A stretch of DNA of 64,000 bases, from contig CAKMRJ010005634.1 of NCBI GenBank assembly GCA_928212115.1, positions 172,985,472 through 173,049,471 of the forward strand. Reading direction: 5' to 3'. Under the pieces are notes generated by a model. The model made no database searches. It was not told the origin of the DNA and saw only the letters and a list, made by a program, of their open reading frames with translations. This document shows, in pieces, positions 1 through 11,713 of this stretch (the first letter of the stretch is position 1; each line of letters begins with the position of its first letter). The stretch is from Lactuca virosa (Eukaryota; Streptophyta; Magnoliopsida; Asterales; Asteraceae). Made by a program: the position numbers and the translations under genes.

Positions 1-859
1 GGCAATCTTCATCGGACTCGCCGAGTTGCTCAACCAACTCGTCGAGTTCAAGGCCATCATCATACGGCTCGCCGAGTCGACCTTGCGACTCGTCGAGTTC
101 CTTCAGTCCTTAAGCTATACAGACTAATTTAAGACATGCAATGGCTCCAAATTACAGATCCAAGCTTCTAGAGCATGATTTTCACGTAAAGTTGCAAACT
201 TTACGTGCATGCATGACTAAAAAGGCTCTTAATGGCAAGTCTAAGCTCTTAATGGGGTTTAATGCACAAGGAGGGCCTCAATCATCCCCAAACCCGCGAC
301 TTTATGACTCTAGGACTTAGGAAGGGTCTAGATCTGAAGTTACAACTTCAGATCTAGCCCATAGCTCACCATAACAACTCAAAATCCATAAAACCCTAAA
401 ACTCAACCAAAAGAAAAGAGATATAGAAGGAAAGGGAAGTAAAGATTGCAACTTGATACCTCCAGAAGATGCTAGCTGAGGTAAGTTCTGCTTCCCATAC
501 CTTCCTTGCTTCAACTCTTTTGCTCTTCAAGCTTTTTCCTCCTAGCCAACCTTCTTCCCAAGGCTTAAATCACAACAAGAAGAGTACCACACGAATTAGG
601 GTTTCACTGAGCTCTCAAAGACTGTAAGGAGGACAAAGGAGGCTGAGGCTCCTTTAAATAGGGTGCAAAACCCCAAGATTTAGGGTTTCATCTGCTAGCT
701 CCTACTCGTCGAGTCCCTTCATGGACTCGGCGAGTAGGTCACTAAACATGCGTATCAAACACGCTGCTACTCGACGAGTAGGGCAACCAACTCGTCGAGT
801 AGGACTTAAAACCAAATAACCTTTTATTTAAATCCATACCTGGGAATGAGGGTGTTACA
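1..859 (-). repeat. 3' LTR of element A (partial)
   Basis: Aligns base for base with 19060-19918, the 5' LTR end, with about 28 substitutions and no large indel. It ends at 859 with the LTR terminus (minus strand starts TGTAACACCC). It holds the CpG dyad cluster at about 704-801 and the TATA-like TATTTAAA at 653-660 (minus strand). The remaining roughly 1.1 kb lies left of the window. Confidence 0.92.
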
Positions 860-874
860 ATTCTCCCCCACTTG
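860..874 (-). other. Polypurine tract of element A
   Basis: On the minus strand the purine-rich run AAGTGGGGGAGAAT directly abuts the TGTAAC start of the 3' LTR. This is the primer site for plus-strand DNA synthesis. Element D has nearly the same tract (AGTGGGGGAGATT). Confidence 0.85.
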
Positions 875-876
875 AA

Positions 877-3222
877 CTAGACTTCGCCCTCGAAGTCCCT
901 CGGGATAAACAATGCCGGGTAATGCTCACGCATCTCCGCTTCCGGCTCCCATGTCCACTCGGATCCCCTCCGATGTTCCCACTGCACCTTCACCAAAGGT
1001 ATTTCCTTGTTCTGAAGGATCTTCTTCTTCCTTTCCAAAATGGCCACCGGCCTCTCCACATAATTCAGGCGCTCATCGACCTGAATGTCGTCCAGTGATA
1101 CCACTGCCTCCTGGTCCATGATACACTTCCGCAATTGCGAAACATGGAACGTGCTATGAATCCGGCTAAGGTCTTCTGGAAGCTCCAGCCTATAAGCCAC
1201 CTTGCCAACCCTGGCAATGATCTTGAACGGCCCAATAAAACGGGGACCCGGTTTTCCTTTTTTCCTGAAACGAATCACACCCTTCCAGGGTGAGACCTTC
1301 AGGAGTACCATGTCACCCACCTGAAATTCCAACTTAGATCGGCGTCTTTCGGCATAACTCTTCTGCCGACTCTGAGCGGTCTGCAAATGCTGTCTAATCT
1401 GCTGTATCTTTTCGGTAGTTTGCAGAACTACCTCTGTCCGTCCCATCACCCTGTGCCCAATTTCACCCCAGCAGACTGGGGTTCTACACTTCCGACCATA
1501 CAACAACTCGAAAGGCGGGGCGCCAATACTGGAATGATAGATGTTGTTGTAGGCGAACTCTACAAGCGGTAGGTGGGAATCCCAACTCCCACCAAAGTCC
1601 ATGACGCACGCCCTCAACATATCCTCGAGGGTCTGGATGGTCCACTCACTCTGCCCATCGGTCTGCGGATGGAATGTTGTACTAAAATGCAGTCGCGTAC
1701 CCAGTTCCTCATGGAACTTCTGCCAAAAACGGGAAGTAAACCTGACATCCCGATCGGATACGATAGAAACTGGAACCCCATGGCGAGAGACAATCTCGCT
1801 GACATACATGTCGGCCAATTTCTCAGCCGACGAACTCTCCCGAATGGCCAAGAAATGGGCACTCTTGGTCAACCGATCCACGATGACCCAAATAGCATCA
1901 AACCCCTTCTCCGTCCTCGACAACTTCATAATGAAATCCATCGTGATCTGCTCCCATTTCTACATGGGAATCTCTAGAGGATGCAGCTTACCATGCCGCC
2001 TCTGATGCTCGGCCTTGACCATCCTACATGTCAAGCACCTCTCAACATACCCAACGATTTCTTGCTTCATTCCGGTCCACCAATAACTAAAACTCAAATC
2101 GCGATACATCTTTGTGGCCCCCGGATGGATAGAAAAATGAGACTTATGATCCTCCTCCATCACTATCTGCCGAACCCCTCCGGACATCGGAACCCAAACG
2201 CGGTCGTATCGAGTCAACAACCCGCGGCTATCCTGAACAAACCGGGCGCTCTCGCCCTTAATCCGCTCCATCTTCCAGTTCTCTGGTCTCATGCCCTCGA
2301 CCTGAGCATTCCTAATCAAGCTCACAAGCGGGGAATCCACCGCTATCCTCATACACCTTGCCGGGGTAGAAGACCCAGCTGACTTGCGGCTCAAAGCGTC
2401 CGCAACCACATTCGCTCTACCAGGATGGTAAAGGATCTCACAATCATAGTCCTTGAGTACATCCAGCCACCTGCGCTGCCTCATATTCAGGTTCGGCTGA
2501 TCCATGATGTGCCTCAAACTCTTATGATCCGTGTATATAGTACATCAGACCCCGTACAGATAATGCCTCCAAATCTTGAGAGCGAAAACCACCGCTCCGA
2601 ACTCAAGATCGTGCGTAGGGTATCTCGTCTCATGCGGCCTCAGCTGCCATGATGCATAGGCTATCACTCATCCCCTCTGCATGAGGACCGCCCCCAGACC
2701 TGTGATGGACGCATCACAAAATACCACAAAATCCTCGACTCCCTCGGGGAGCATCAACAATGGCGCCTCACACAAACATCGCTGGAGTGTCTCAAACGCC
2801 CTCTGCTGCTCAAGGCCCCACCGGAAATCCACCCCCTTCCTCGTTAGATGAGTGAGGGGTACTGCAACCTTGGAAAAATCTCGAATAAATCTCCGGTAGT
2901 ACCCTGCTAATCCCAAGAAACTCCTGATGTCGGAGGGAGATTTTGGAATCTCCCACCGCATAACCGCCTCGACTTTGGCCGGGTCGACCAAAATCCCCTC
3001 CTGGTTAACGAGATGTCCGAGGAACTGGACCTCTCGTAACCAAAACTCACACTTCGAGAACTTGGCATACAACCGTTCTTGCCGCAAAACCTCTAGCAGC
3101 TCCCTGAGGTGCTCCTCGTGCTGCTCTCGGGTCTTCGAATACACCAAGATATCATCTATGAACACAATGACCGAGCGATCGAGCATCAGCCTGCAGACTC
3201 GATTCATCAGATCCATGAATAC
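877..3222 (-). pseudogene. Element A pol, 3' part: RT C-half, RNase H, integrase, chromodomain
   Basis: Starts at the RT residues FMDLMNRVC, where element B cut the gene, and includes the RT catalytic FIDD box. RNase H follows (VVFCDASITGLGAVLMQRG). The integrase has an HHCC zinc-binding region (about 1960-2150) and the catalytic D, D, E in VIVDRLTKSAHF, SDRDVRFTSRFW and DGQSE. The last has W where R is usual after the E. The C-terminus is a chromodomain-like block ending WTWEPEAEMREHYPALF. Three in-frame stops break it: TGA after MQRG (about 2668), TGA in the RNase H near 2553, and TAG at about 1942 where Trp is expected after IPM. All three are explained by transitions. The upstream half of the polyprotein is at 14849-17174. 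Confidence 0.92.
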
Positions 3223-3226
3223 GTAC
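3217..3226. other. Deletion junction at the outer end of B's left LTR
   Basis: The motif GAATAC occurs here in element A's RT sequence (ATGAATAC) and also about 30 bp into B's intact LTR (GCGGAATACGT, just before 12452). The left copy goes from A's GAATAC straight into the LTR after its own GAATAC. Roughly 35 bp (target duplication plus LTR terminus) are missing. This is the mark of a microhomology-mediated deletion after insertion. Confidence 0.75.
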
Positions 3227-6091
3227 TGGGGTGGAGGACGTCATGTACAGTATCATAACAATGCATAATAGTAAAGACAAGCAACAACATCCATTGCATT
3301 AATATAATAATTGTAATACAAGCGTGTTCGGTACAGTTTGTAAGACACCAAAAGGTATAATCAAAATAAAAGAGGAGTCTTGTATGTGCTCCATCTTCTC
3401 AAAAGCTGCATCTGTACCTGTCTACTGATGACCTGATAATACAAGTTATTTTGAAAATAGTTTATCAGCATAAAACTGGTGAGTTCATAAGTATTTAGTG
3501 TCTTTGCTTGTATAAAAATGTTTACAACAATGTAGTATAATAGCTGATATCAATGTTTGACAATAGTATACTCCCTAGAAAATCCTATATTTTCCAGTAA
3601 AAGTAGTCTTCTACCAAGACTCGTTTGTTTGCATGTTTGATCCTTTGAAAATGTAAAAGTTTTCCCCAATGAAACTATCAGTAAGAAAATATAGTTTTAG
3701 ACTTTATTCATGTAAAGTAATGGGAAAAATAAGGTTTTACCCCAGCAGTGGCACTGCCGGCTAAATGAAATAAAATGCAGACTCCAGGTAGTATTAAATG
3801 TATAATACACCTCGGGGAGCCTGTTTGGCCTTTAATTATTAATGTGTAATTAAAGGTTTGAATGTGAACTCGTATGTAACCATGCTGATTGACGATCGAA
3901 TAACTGATGACCCTCCGAGTCATATGTAGTGATGTGACATTTTGTCACCCCTTGGCTTTTCGGCTGGGACTGTAGCTAGCAGTCGGGATGTGGGAGTGTC
4001 TGTCCCGTATAGATCTATACACACAATGCCCGCTCTCCCTCCAGGAGACTCTGGTTACACGGTGATACCACTGTGAAGTGTCGTATCGAGAAGTAGTATG
4101 TCACATTCTAATTATAGTATATTCTCTTGTCTATTGTATAATGTATTTTCTGGTATAATGTATAGAGTGTTCCCTTGTATAGTATATAGTATTCTATTTG
4201 TATAGTATTTAGCATGTATTGACTCACAACCGTACTGACTCTCGTAGGCGTCATTGTAATAGTAGTAATGAGTAATAATCCTTAACTATACCTATTATAG
4301 TTCAATAGTAATGTTGGTTGCATGCCTTAGGTACACAAGGTACTGAACTAAAGTGAAGATTTTTATATCCAACACCAATATATATGATATATAACTAAGA
4401 ATTCAACGACAATCGGACAAATAACAGAATACCCTAAGTCCACAACCAAACAAGGAACAGGAAATAAGGTGAGCTATCAGTCCTAAGTCCTTCAAGTCTT
4501 ACTTATATAAATATATTAGTATAGATATGGGTTTGAAAATAAAGCAAGTTTAAAAGAGTTTGAAAACATCTTTGGCATTTAAAGAGTTTGATAAAAGGTT
4601 TGAAACACTTGAAAATCCAAAGTTTGATGGTAATTTGAAAGCAGAAGCAAATCTTGTAGTCTGTTCTAGTTATTAATCACATATGATTAAAGCAATAACT
4701 AGAAATATTCAACTTGTATTCCCCCCCCCATAAAAACATTTAAAATCATTTAAAAGGTTAATTAAGGGGTATGAACTCACATGTAGTGAGTGGAGTGGAT
4801 AGAAGTGCCGGGTAGGATGCTAGGTGTCAAGTGAGGACTTGAACACACACACGGATCCTATGTAACATGCAGTGATACATAAATGTATCTAATTAGTTAT
4901 TTAATCACTAATTAAGCAAGTAAAGACACTCTAAATCAATGAAAACACTTTGTTTCAAGTGGGTAGGAGTGCTAAGGGTTGCATCTAAGGAGAGTATGGC
5001 CTCACCTTGGAGTTTACTCCTCAAATGGGAACCCTATATGTGTTTACGGTTGTTGGACCATTTCCCCCATGAGTTTACGGCCGTAAACTCATGGTAATGG
5101 TGCATTTGTGTGTTTCAAGGTCCTATATCTCACAAGGAAGGGTTCTAAGTTCGAATCAAAGGCTTAGGAAGTGGTTAGGGCACAAAAGGACCCCTCATTG
5201 GAGTTTACGATCCTTGGACCATCCTTGAGAGTTTACGGTCGTAAACACTTGGGTTTACGGTCGTAAGCCCATGAGTTTACGGCCGAAGCCCATGAGTTTC
5301 CGGCTGCAAACTCATGTATGCCTCAACCGTTTCGTGTTTTGGTGTTTCTAGCTCATGCATGCAAGTTTCTAGCCCTTTATCCAAGCATTTGAAGGTGTTA
5401 GGGGCATCAAAACACCATTTGGGGGTGTTTACGGTTTTGGGAGATCCCCAAACCGTAAACACATATTTTCTTGGGGATTTTGATGATTTTCCAAAGGATT
5501 AACTAGTATACTAAGTAAGTAACTAGATAGGAAGGGTACACTTACTTATATGAAGCTTGTAAGAGTGATTAGAGCCCAAAAACACTAGTGTGTGTTCTTG
5601 GTGTTCTTGGTGTTTTGAAGAACACTTGAAGATCTAAGTAAAAACCAAGAATCCATGGATGAAATGATGTATAAACACTAGATTAAGTGTTGTATGAACG
5701 AATCTAGGAAGGAAACACTTACATTTTGGCGGATTTGAAGAAATGAACTTATGATACTTGAGAGAAAAAGCTTGGTGTTCTTGAGGTGGGAAGTGGAAAA
5801 TGAAGAAAAGATGTGTAAACTCATGCTATATGCATGAGTTCTTGGGAAAATGGTGTTTACGGCCCAAACACCTCTTAATTTGGCCGTAAACACCTAGCTA
5901 AGGTGTTGATTGTTTTGTTTGCTACACATCACTAATAACGACACTTCCTTTTATTTAATCGTTTGACGAAAAATAAAATAAAACACCCAAACAGACTTAA
6001 ATCCGGCCAAAAATGTACTGAAATGTTTTTGAATATTATATGAAGTGTTTAACTGTAGAGATTATACAAATGAAAATTTCGGGTTGTCACA
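3223..6091 (-). repeat. 3' LTR of element B
   Basis: Matches 12415-14848 along almost its whole length and ends at 6091 with GGGTTGTCACA (minus strand starts TGTGACAACCC). It lacks the first 30 or so bp found in the other copy and has 474 bp (3993-4466) that the other copy lacks. It carries repeated GTTTACGGNCGTAAAC dyads at about 5070-5300 and an inverted repeat around 5426-5462. Confidence 0.93.
3993..4466. other. 474-bp segment present only in B's left LTR
   Basis: In the right LTR, GGGATGTG (ends 13219) is joined directly to AGGTGAGCTATC; in the left LTR 474 bp intervene. The segment is AT-rich and has no coding potential. Its end (CACAACCAAACAAGGAACA, about 4441) also occurs in B's leader near 11878. 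It is most simply a deletion in the 5' LTR after insertion. Confidence 0.8.
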
Positions 6092-6100
6092 TCATCCCCC
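6092..6100 (-). other. Polypurine tract of element B
   Basis: GGGGGATGA on the minus strand immediately precedes the 3' LTR start TGTGACAACCC. Confidence 0.75.
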
Positions 6101-6158
6101 GTTAGAGGGAATTTCGTCCCGAAATTAGAGTTCAGGCAACTAAGTTATTACAAAATAA

Positions 6159-9100
6159 CTAAGTAAAAAGATGAGGATATTTAAGTCTCATTTGATCCTC
6201 GCGCTCCCATGTGAATTCCGGTCCTCGCTTGGCGTTCCAGCGAACCTTCACAATTGGGACGCAGCTTTGTTTCGTTCGTTTGACCTCGCGGTCCATGATC
6301 TCTACAGGTTCTTCCACGAAGTTGAGGCTCTAGTTGATCTCGATCTCGTCGAGTGGGATTACAAGAGTCTCGTCGGATAGGCACTTTTTCAAGTTTGAGA
6401 CGTGGAAGGTAGGATGTACATTACTGAGTTCGCGGGGTAGGTTGAGTTTGTAAGCTACGGGGCCGATTCTAGTGAGAATCTCGAAAGGCCCTATGTATCT
6501 TGGATTCAGCTTTCCACGCTTTCCGAAGCGTATCAAGCCTTTCCAGGGTGAGACTTTCAAAAGGACTCGGTCTCCCACCTGGAATTCCAAAGGTTTCCTT
6601 CATTTGTCTGCGTAGCTTTTCTATCGGTCTCTAGAGGCTTTCAATTGTTCACGAATCTGAACGACTTTCTCTGTCGTTTCCCGAATGATCTCTGGACCCA
6701 TGAGAGTGCTGTCAGGAACTCGTCCTTTAGCTAATTGAGTGTCACCCACCTCAGCCCAGTACAGAGGGGCTCTGCACTTCCGGCCGTAGAGGGCTTCAAA
6801 TGGAGCAGCCTTGATGCTCGTGTAATAACTGTTGTTGTAAGAGAATTCGACGAGAGGTAAGTGGGTATCACACGCCTTCCCAAAGTCGATCACACAGGCT
6901 CGCAGCATATCTTCCAAGGTTTGGATAGTTCTCTCACTCTGTCCGTCGGTCTGTGGATGGTAGGCTGTCCTCATGTCCAGCCTCGTTCCTAAGGAGTTTT
7001 GTAGTGACTGCCAGAACCTCGAAGTGAATCTACTATCTCTATCGGAGATAATAGATATAGGAACACCATGCAGTCGTACGATCTCCCTAATGTATGTTCT
7101 TGTGAGCTTCTCCATCTTGTCGGTTTCTTTGATGGGTAGGAAGTGTGCGGACTTGGTCAATCTGTCGACGATGACCCATATGGTATCAAGTCCACCCGTT
7201 GTCTTGGGTAGCTTGGTTATGAAGTCCATAGTGATCCGCTCCCACTTCCATTCAGGTATCTCCGGTTGCTGGAGTAGACCTGATGGTTTCTGGTATTCGA
7301 CCTTGACCTTGGCGCAAGTAAGGCATTTACTCACGAAGGTAGCAATCTCTGCCTTCATGTTAGGCCACCAGTATGATTTCTTGAGATCCATATACATCTT
7401 ATCTGAACCTGGGTGGACGGAATATCGAGTGTTGTGCGCTTCCTTCATGACCAAGTCTCTGAAGCCACCGTGTTTCGGTGTCCAGATCCGGTCCATGAGA
7501 TATAAGGCTCCGTCACCCTTGACTTCTAAGTTCTTATCCATTCCTCGCAGGGATTCTCCCGCTACATTTTCAGGTTTCAAAGCTTCGAGCTGAGCCTCCT
7601 TTATCTGTGCGGGTAGATGCGAATGGATAGTCATAGTTAATGACTTGACTCTTCGACCAGAATATTCTTTCCGACTTAGGGCGTTTGCTACCACGTTGGC
7701 TTTACCTGGATGATAACGAATTTCGCATTCGTAGTCATTGAGTAGCTCGACCCACCGTCGTTGTCTCATGTTGAGCTCTTTCTGATTGAATATGTGTTGG
7801 AGGCTTTTGTGGTCTGTAAAGATAGTGCTCTTCGTACCATACATGTAGTGTCTCCAGATCTTTAGGGCAAACACAACTGCTCCTAATTCGAGATCGTGTG
7901 TGGTGTAGTTCACCTTGTGTGTCTTTAGCTGTCTTGTGGCGTAGGCGATGACCTTACCTCGTTGCATCAGAACACAACCGAGCCCCTTATTGGATGCATC
8001 GTAGTATACCACGAAGTCGTCTATCCCTTCGGGGAGGGATAGTATCGGTGCGGTGCATAAGGCTCTTTTCAGGGTTTGGAATGCCTTCTCCCTTTTTCTC
8101 TTCCCAGTCAAAGGCCACGCCTTTCTGGGTCAATGTCATAAGGGGTTTCGCGATTCGAGAGAAATTTTGTATGAACCTGCGGTAGTAGCCAGCGAGGCCT
8201 AGAAATTGGCGGATTTCCGTAGGCGTCTTCGGTGCTGACCAGTTCTCAATAGCTTTAATCTTGGATGGGTCCACGTGGATTCCTTCTTCGCTAACCACGT
8301 GTCCTAAGAATTCGACTCTTCGGATCCAAAATTCGCACTTAGAGAACTTTGCGTATAGCTTCTCTAATCGCAAGGTTTCTAGGACTTGTCGTAGATGATT
8401 GCTATGCTCCTCCTTACTTCGAGAGTAGATAAGTATGTCGTCAATGAAGACGATGAGAAACTGATCCAAGTAAGGACGGCATACTCTATTCATTAAGTCC
8501 ATGAATACTGCGGGCGCATTGGTCAGTCCGAATGGCATCACCACGAACTCGTAGTGTCCGTAACGAGTTCGGAAAGCTGTCTTCGGGACATCCTCCTCAA
8601 GCACTCGTAACTGGTGATACCCGGATCTTAGATCAATCTTGGAAAAGTAACTCGCCCCTTGCAGTTGGTCGAATAAATCGTCTATGCGAGGAAGAGGGTA
8701 ACGATTTTTGACCGTCAGTTTGTTGAGTTCCCTGTAATCGATGCACATACGGAACGATCCGTCTTTCTTCTTCACGAACAAGACCGGTGCTCCCCAGGGT
8801 GAGAAGCTTGGTCTTATGAAGCCCTTGCTGAGCAGTTCGTTAAGTTGACCGGACAGTTCTTGCATCTCAGCAGGCGCTAGACGATAGGGCGATTTGGCTA
8901 CGGGGGTAGCTCCTGGGATTAAGTCGATTCGGAACTCGACTTGTCGTTGCGGAGGTAAACCTGGTAGCTCTTCTGGAAAGACGTCGGGGAAATCGCGTAC
9001 TACGGGGAAGTCTTTTAGGTCTTTCGTTTTCTGGCTCGTGTCGACGACGTGTGCAAGGAACGCGCGATATTCCTTACGCAAGTACTTTTGGGCTTGAATA

Positions 9101-9189
9101 CTTGAGATGATACGAAGGCTCGTACTGGGTTTGTCTCCGTAGATCAACAAGGTTTCGTTATTTGGTAGGTTTAGACGGATTGCTTTGTC
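6159..9189 (-). pseudogene. Element B pol: RT, RNase H, integrase, chromodomain (frameshifted)
   Basis: RT (about 8000-9150) runs from the LPGLPPQRQVEF region through YRELNKLTVKNRYPLPRIDDLF to the FIDD catalytic box. RNase H begins with DDFVVYYDASNKGLG. The integrase has a zinc-binding region and the triad in VIVDRLTKSAHF, SDRDSRFTSRFW and DGQSERTIQ, all intact. A chromodomain-like block ending REDQMRLKYPHLF lies before a TAG at 6159-6161. Breaks: a 2-nt GT gain at about 9190 shifts pol out of the gag-protease frame; a frameshift near 8095-8110 separates RT from RNase H; and stops lie at 6621-6623, 6600-6602 and 6330-6332. Confidence 0.92.
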
Positions 9190-10694
9190 GAAACACAGAG
9201 GATATCGGTACGATGGAGACTCAACCAGTCCATGCCCACAATGACATCGAAGCTCTTGATTGCTACTGGTATGAGGTCGATTGGAAACGAATGGTTATCT
9301 AGCGTGAGGGTACAATCTATGTAGATCTCGTTAGAACTCTCTGTCTTTCCGTTAGCCATTTCTACGACGAAGGTTTCTTTTAGTGGTTTCGGTGATTGTT
9401 TAAGTAAGTGTTTAAAGTTTTGGTTTACAAAGCTCCTCTCTGCCCCACTATCAAATAGGATACAAGCATAAGAGTTATCAAGAAGGAACGTACCCGTGAC
9501 TACTGTGGGGTCTGCTACTGCTTCATTGTGGCCAATAGCAAGTAGTCTGCCTGCTCCTCCCGCATTCCCAGCCTTTGGACAGTTTCTTTTGAAATGTCCT
9601 ACCTCGCCACAGCCGTAGCAGGCCTGGCTTACTCCCGAACTGGGGACCTGGGAAATGGGTTTGGGTGGTGTTCGGCAAAACCGGGCGGTATGGCCCTTCC
9701 GGTCACAGTTAGTGCAGTGCATTTCCCGGCAGGGGCCGTTGTGATGGAAAGAGCACTTGGTGCACTTGGGTAGACTCCCTGCATATGTTTTGGCTGGTAC
9801 AGGGGCAGCAGGAGTAGTGGCAGCATGGACAGCCACCGTTTGTTGGTTCTTTGAAGAGGATTGGGCTGATTTACCCTTCTTTCGGTCCCACCGCTTCCTT
9901 TTGTTGTCGGATGTCTTGGTCGGTGCAGTGGCAACCGTTGTGGTTGCTGATGGAGTGTAAGGAACTTCATGATCAATCAAACTTTGAACCAATTCCTTGG
10001 CACTGTCAAAGGTCGTAGGGTGTGATGCTAGAACGTTCCCTCGATACGGGGGCACTAAACCCCAGATGTATCTTTCAATTTTCTTGCCTTCGGTGGGGAC
10101 CATGTTAGGACACAGAGTCACCAGGTCGCAGAACCTGGCTGTATAAGCCACTATGTCGGTCCCCTTCATCTTGAGGTTCCAGAGTTCCTCCTCGAGTTTC
10201 TGGATTTCGCCCCTAGGGCAGTACTCCCTTGTCAGAAGGTCTTTCAGTGTGTCCCAGCCCATGGCGTTGGCTGTTACCAAAGAGAGTGATTTGACATGGC
10301 CATTCCACCATGTCAGGGCCCTTTCAGTGAAGGTGCAAGCAGCGAACTTTATCTTGCTTTCTTCGGGGCACGAGCACATCTCGAAGATGGCTTCAGTTCT
10401 TTCGATCCATTGGGACAGTGCAATGATCCCTCCGGTCCCATTGAAGAATGTTGGTTTGCAGTTCATGAAATCCTTATAGGTACACCCCTGTGTACGTGGG
10501 TGGATTTCACCATGTCTAGAGTTGGTGCCCGTTCCAGCTCCACTTGCGTCACCAGAATTTATTTGGGCCATAGCTGCGGTCACAGCTGCAGTCACAGCTG
10601 CTTGAAACATCACCGCATCGAACTGTGGAGGGGGTGGTGGTGGTGGAGTTTGACTTGCAGGCGTGCTTCTGGTCGTACGCTTGCGAGGCGGCAT
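9171..10694 (-). CDS. Element B Gag with protease N-part
   Basis: A 507-residue uninterrupted ORF starting MPPRKRTTRSTP. It has a proline run (about residues 17-23), a retrotransposon Gag domain (about 75-230, with WWNGHVKSL), a basic linker, and zinc knuckles: a CX2C/HX4C-type region at about 310-345 and CYGCGEVGHFKRNC at about 360-375. The protease follows in the same frame with the catalytic motif LFDSGAERSF and the downstream GMDWL. The last residues (after TDILC) are out of frame because of the 2-nt gain. Unlike A and D, the Gag-to-protease join here is continuous, with no intron-like segment. Gag forms the particle and binds RNA; the protease cleaves the polyprotein. Confidence 0.9.
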   Translation of the reverse strand: MPPRKRTTRSTPASQTPPPPPPPQFDAVMFQAAVTAAVTAAMAQINSGDASGAGTGTNSRHGEIHPRTQGCTYKDFMNCKPTFFNGTGGIIALSQWIERTEAIFEMCSCPEESKIKFAACTFTERALTWWNGHVKSLSLVTANAMGWDTLKDLLTREYCPRGEIQKLEEELWNLKMKGTDIVAYTARFCDLVTLCPNMVPTEGKKIERYIWGLVPPYRGNVLASHPTTFDSAKELVQSLIDHEVPYTPSATTTVATAPTKTSDNKRKRWDRKKGKSAQSSSKNQQTVAVHAATTPAAPVPAKTYAGSLPKCTKCSFHHNGPCREMHCTNCDRKGHTARFCRTPPKPISQVPSSGVSQACYGCGEVGHFKRNCPKAGNAGGAGRLLAIGHNEAVADPTVVTGTFLLDNSYACILFDSGAERSFVNQNFKHLLKQSPKPLKETFVVEMANGKTESSNEIYIDCTLTLDNHSFPIDLIPVAIKSFDVIVGMDWLSLHRTDILCVSTKQSV

Positions 10695-11073
10695 CTTTTA
10701 CTGAAAGTTTATAGAAACGATGATAACCGTAAGAATCAATTGTAAGTACAATGAGAGTGCTTCATGGACTAAATCGCCATAGTCCAACTGTTACGTAGTG
10801 ACATAACAATAGAGTAGGGAAACACAAGAGTAAGAATTTTCCAATAGATTAGATATCTGCCAATATTACTGGTATTACTGATGTAAAATGAGTTCAGGGA
10901 AAGCTGACCTAACAGTAGGTCTGACATCAAACCATCAGGGGAAAATGTTGGCAGTTTACAAGTCCAGCCAGAGTACTTTTAAAAGTTAGGAATATTTTAC
11001 AGACAAGTGCTCTCTAGAGCATAGGAAAGAAAGGCTATCCCTTATTTCAAAAGTAAAGACGAGTTGACAACTT

Positions 11074-11713
11074 CTACCGGCGACGGGTGTCTCTCGGACG
11101 AACCCTTAGGTCTGCCAGTTGACGTACAACTTCCTGAAGATGTCGCTCATGCGCTCTCTGACGCACTCGGAGTTCCATGACTTCGGCTCGGGATGCAGCT
11201 AGTTGCTGCTGCAGAGTCTCATTAGTCCTCCTAGTCCTATCCACCGTCTCTTCGAGTTGACGAATACGGACTGTGTTAAGGCTAGAGTTGGCATCAATTT
11301 CTACTACTCGGAGTTCCATGACCTTGCTCGACGGCCGCATGACCTTGCTCGACATTCCTAGAAATCCTTCGGACCATGATGGGCAGGACTCGGTCAGCTG
11401 ATCCTCCCTCGCTTATATTGTAAAAGCTTCAGTCTCCGTTGAAGGGTAAGGGCTGACCCTGCTCATCACTCCATTGGTTCAAGGTTTTTGCCCACATGGG
11501 AGTGGGTCCTTGAAATGCCGGATGGGGGTTGGGGTTTGGAGCTACTGGGGGTAGGTTGTTGACTTCTGGTTCGGAGTCGGAGCCATCTGAAAAGCCTTAT
11601 GCGAGGTGATCATCCAAAGGGATTGGGTGATCATCTTCCGGCTCATCATCAAGCCATCCTCCAATGCCTTGGTTTGGATAGTACGGATCGCCAGGGAGAT
11701 GAAAGCCAGCCAT
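11074..11713 (-). pseudogene. Pre-gag ORF of element B, acidic/proline-rich with coiled-coil end (broken)
   Basis: Between the PBS and gag, the minus strand has an ATG at 11713 starting MAGFHLPGDPYYPNQG, then an acidic stretch (WLDDEPEDDHPIPLDDH). A TAA lies at 11597-11599. Past it comes a Pro/Asn-rich stretch (NNLPPVAPNPNPHPAF), another stop, and then an open frame (11355-11074). That last part is rich in heptad-like L/V/R spacing (residues such as RQLEETVDRTRR and HLQEVVRQLADL), so a coiled coil is likely. It ends RPRDTRRR. I do not recognise a family. The stops suggest a once longer protein of roughly 200 residues that is separate from Gag. Function is unknown. Confidence 0.6.

Noticed and set aside
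912..2652. Plus-strand ORFs of 60-134 codons opposite element A's pol
   Set aside because: Mirror frames of the integrase and RNase H coding sequence on the minus strand; composition explains them.
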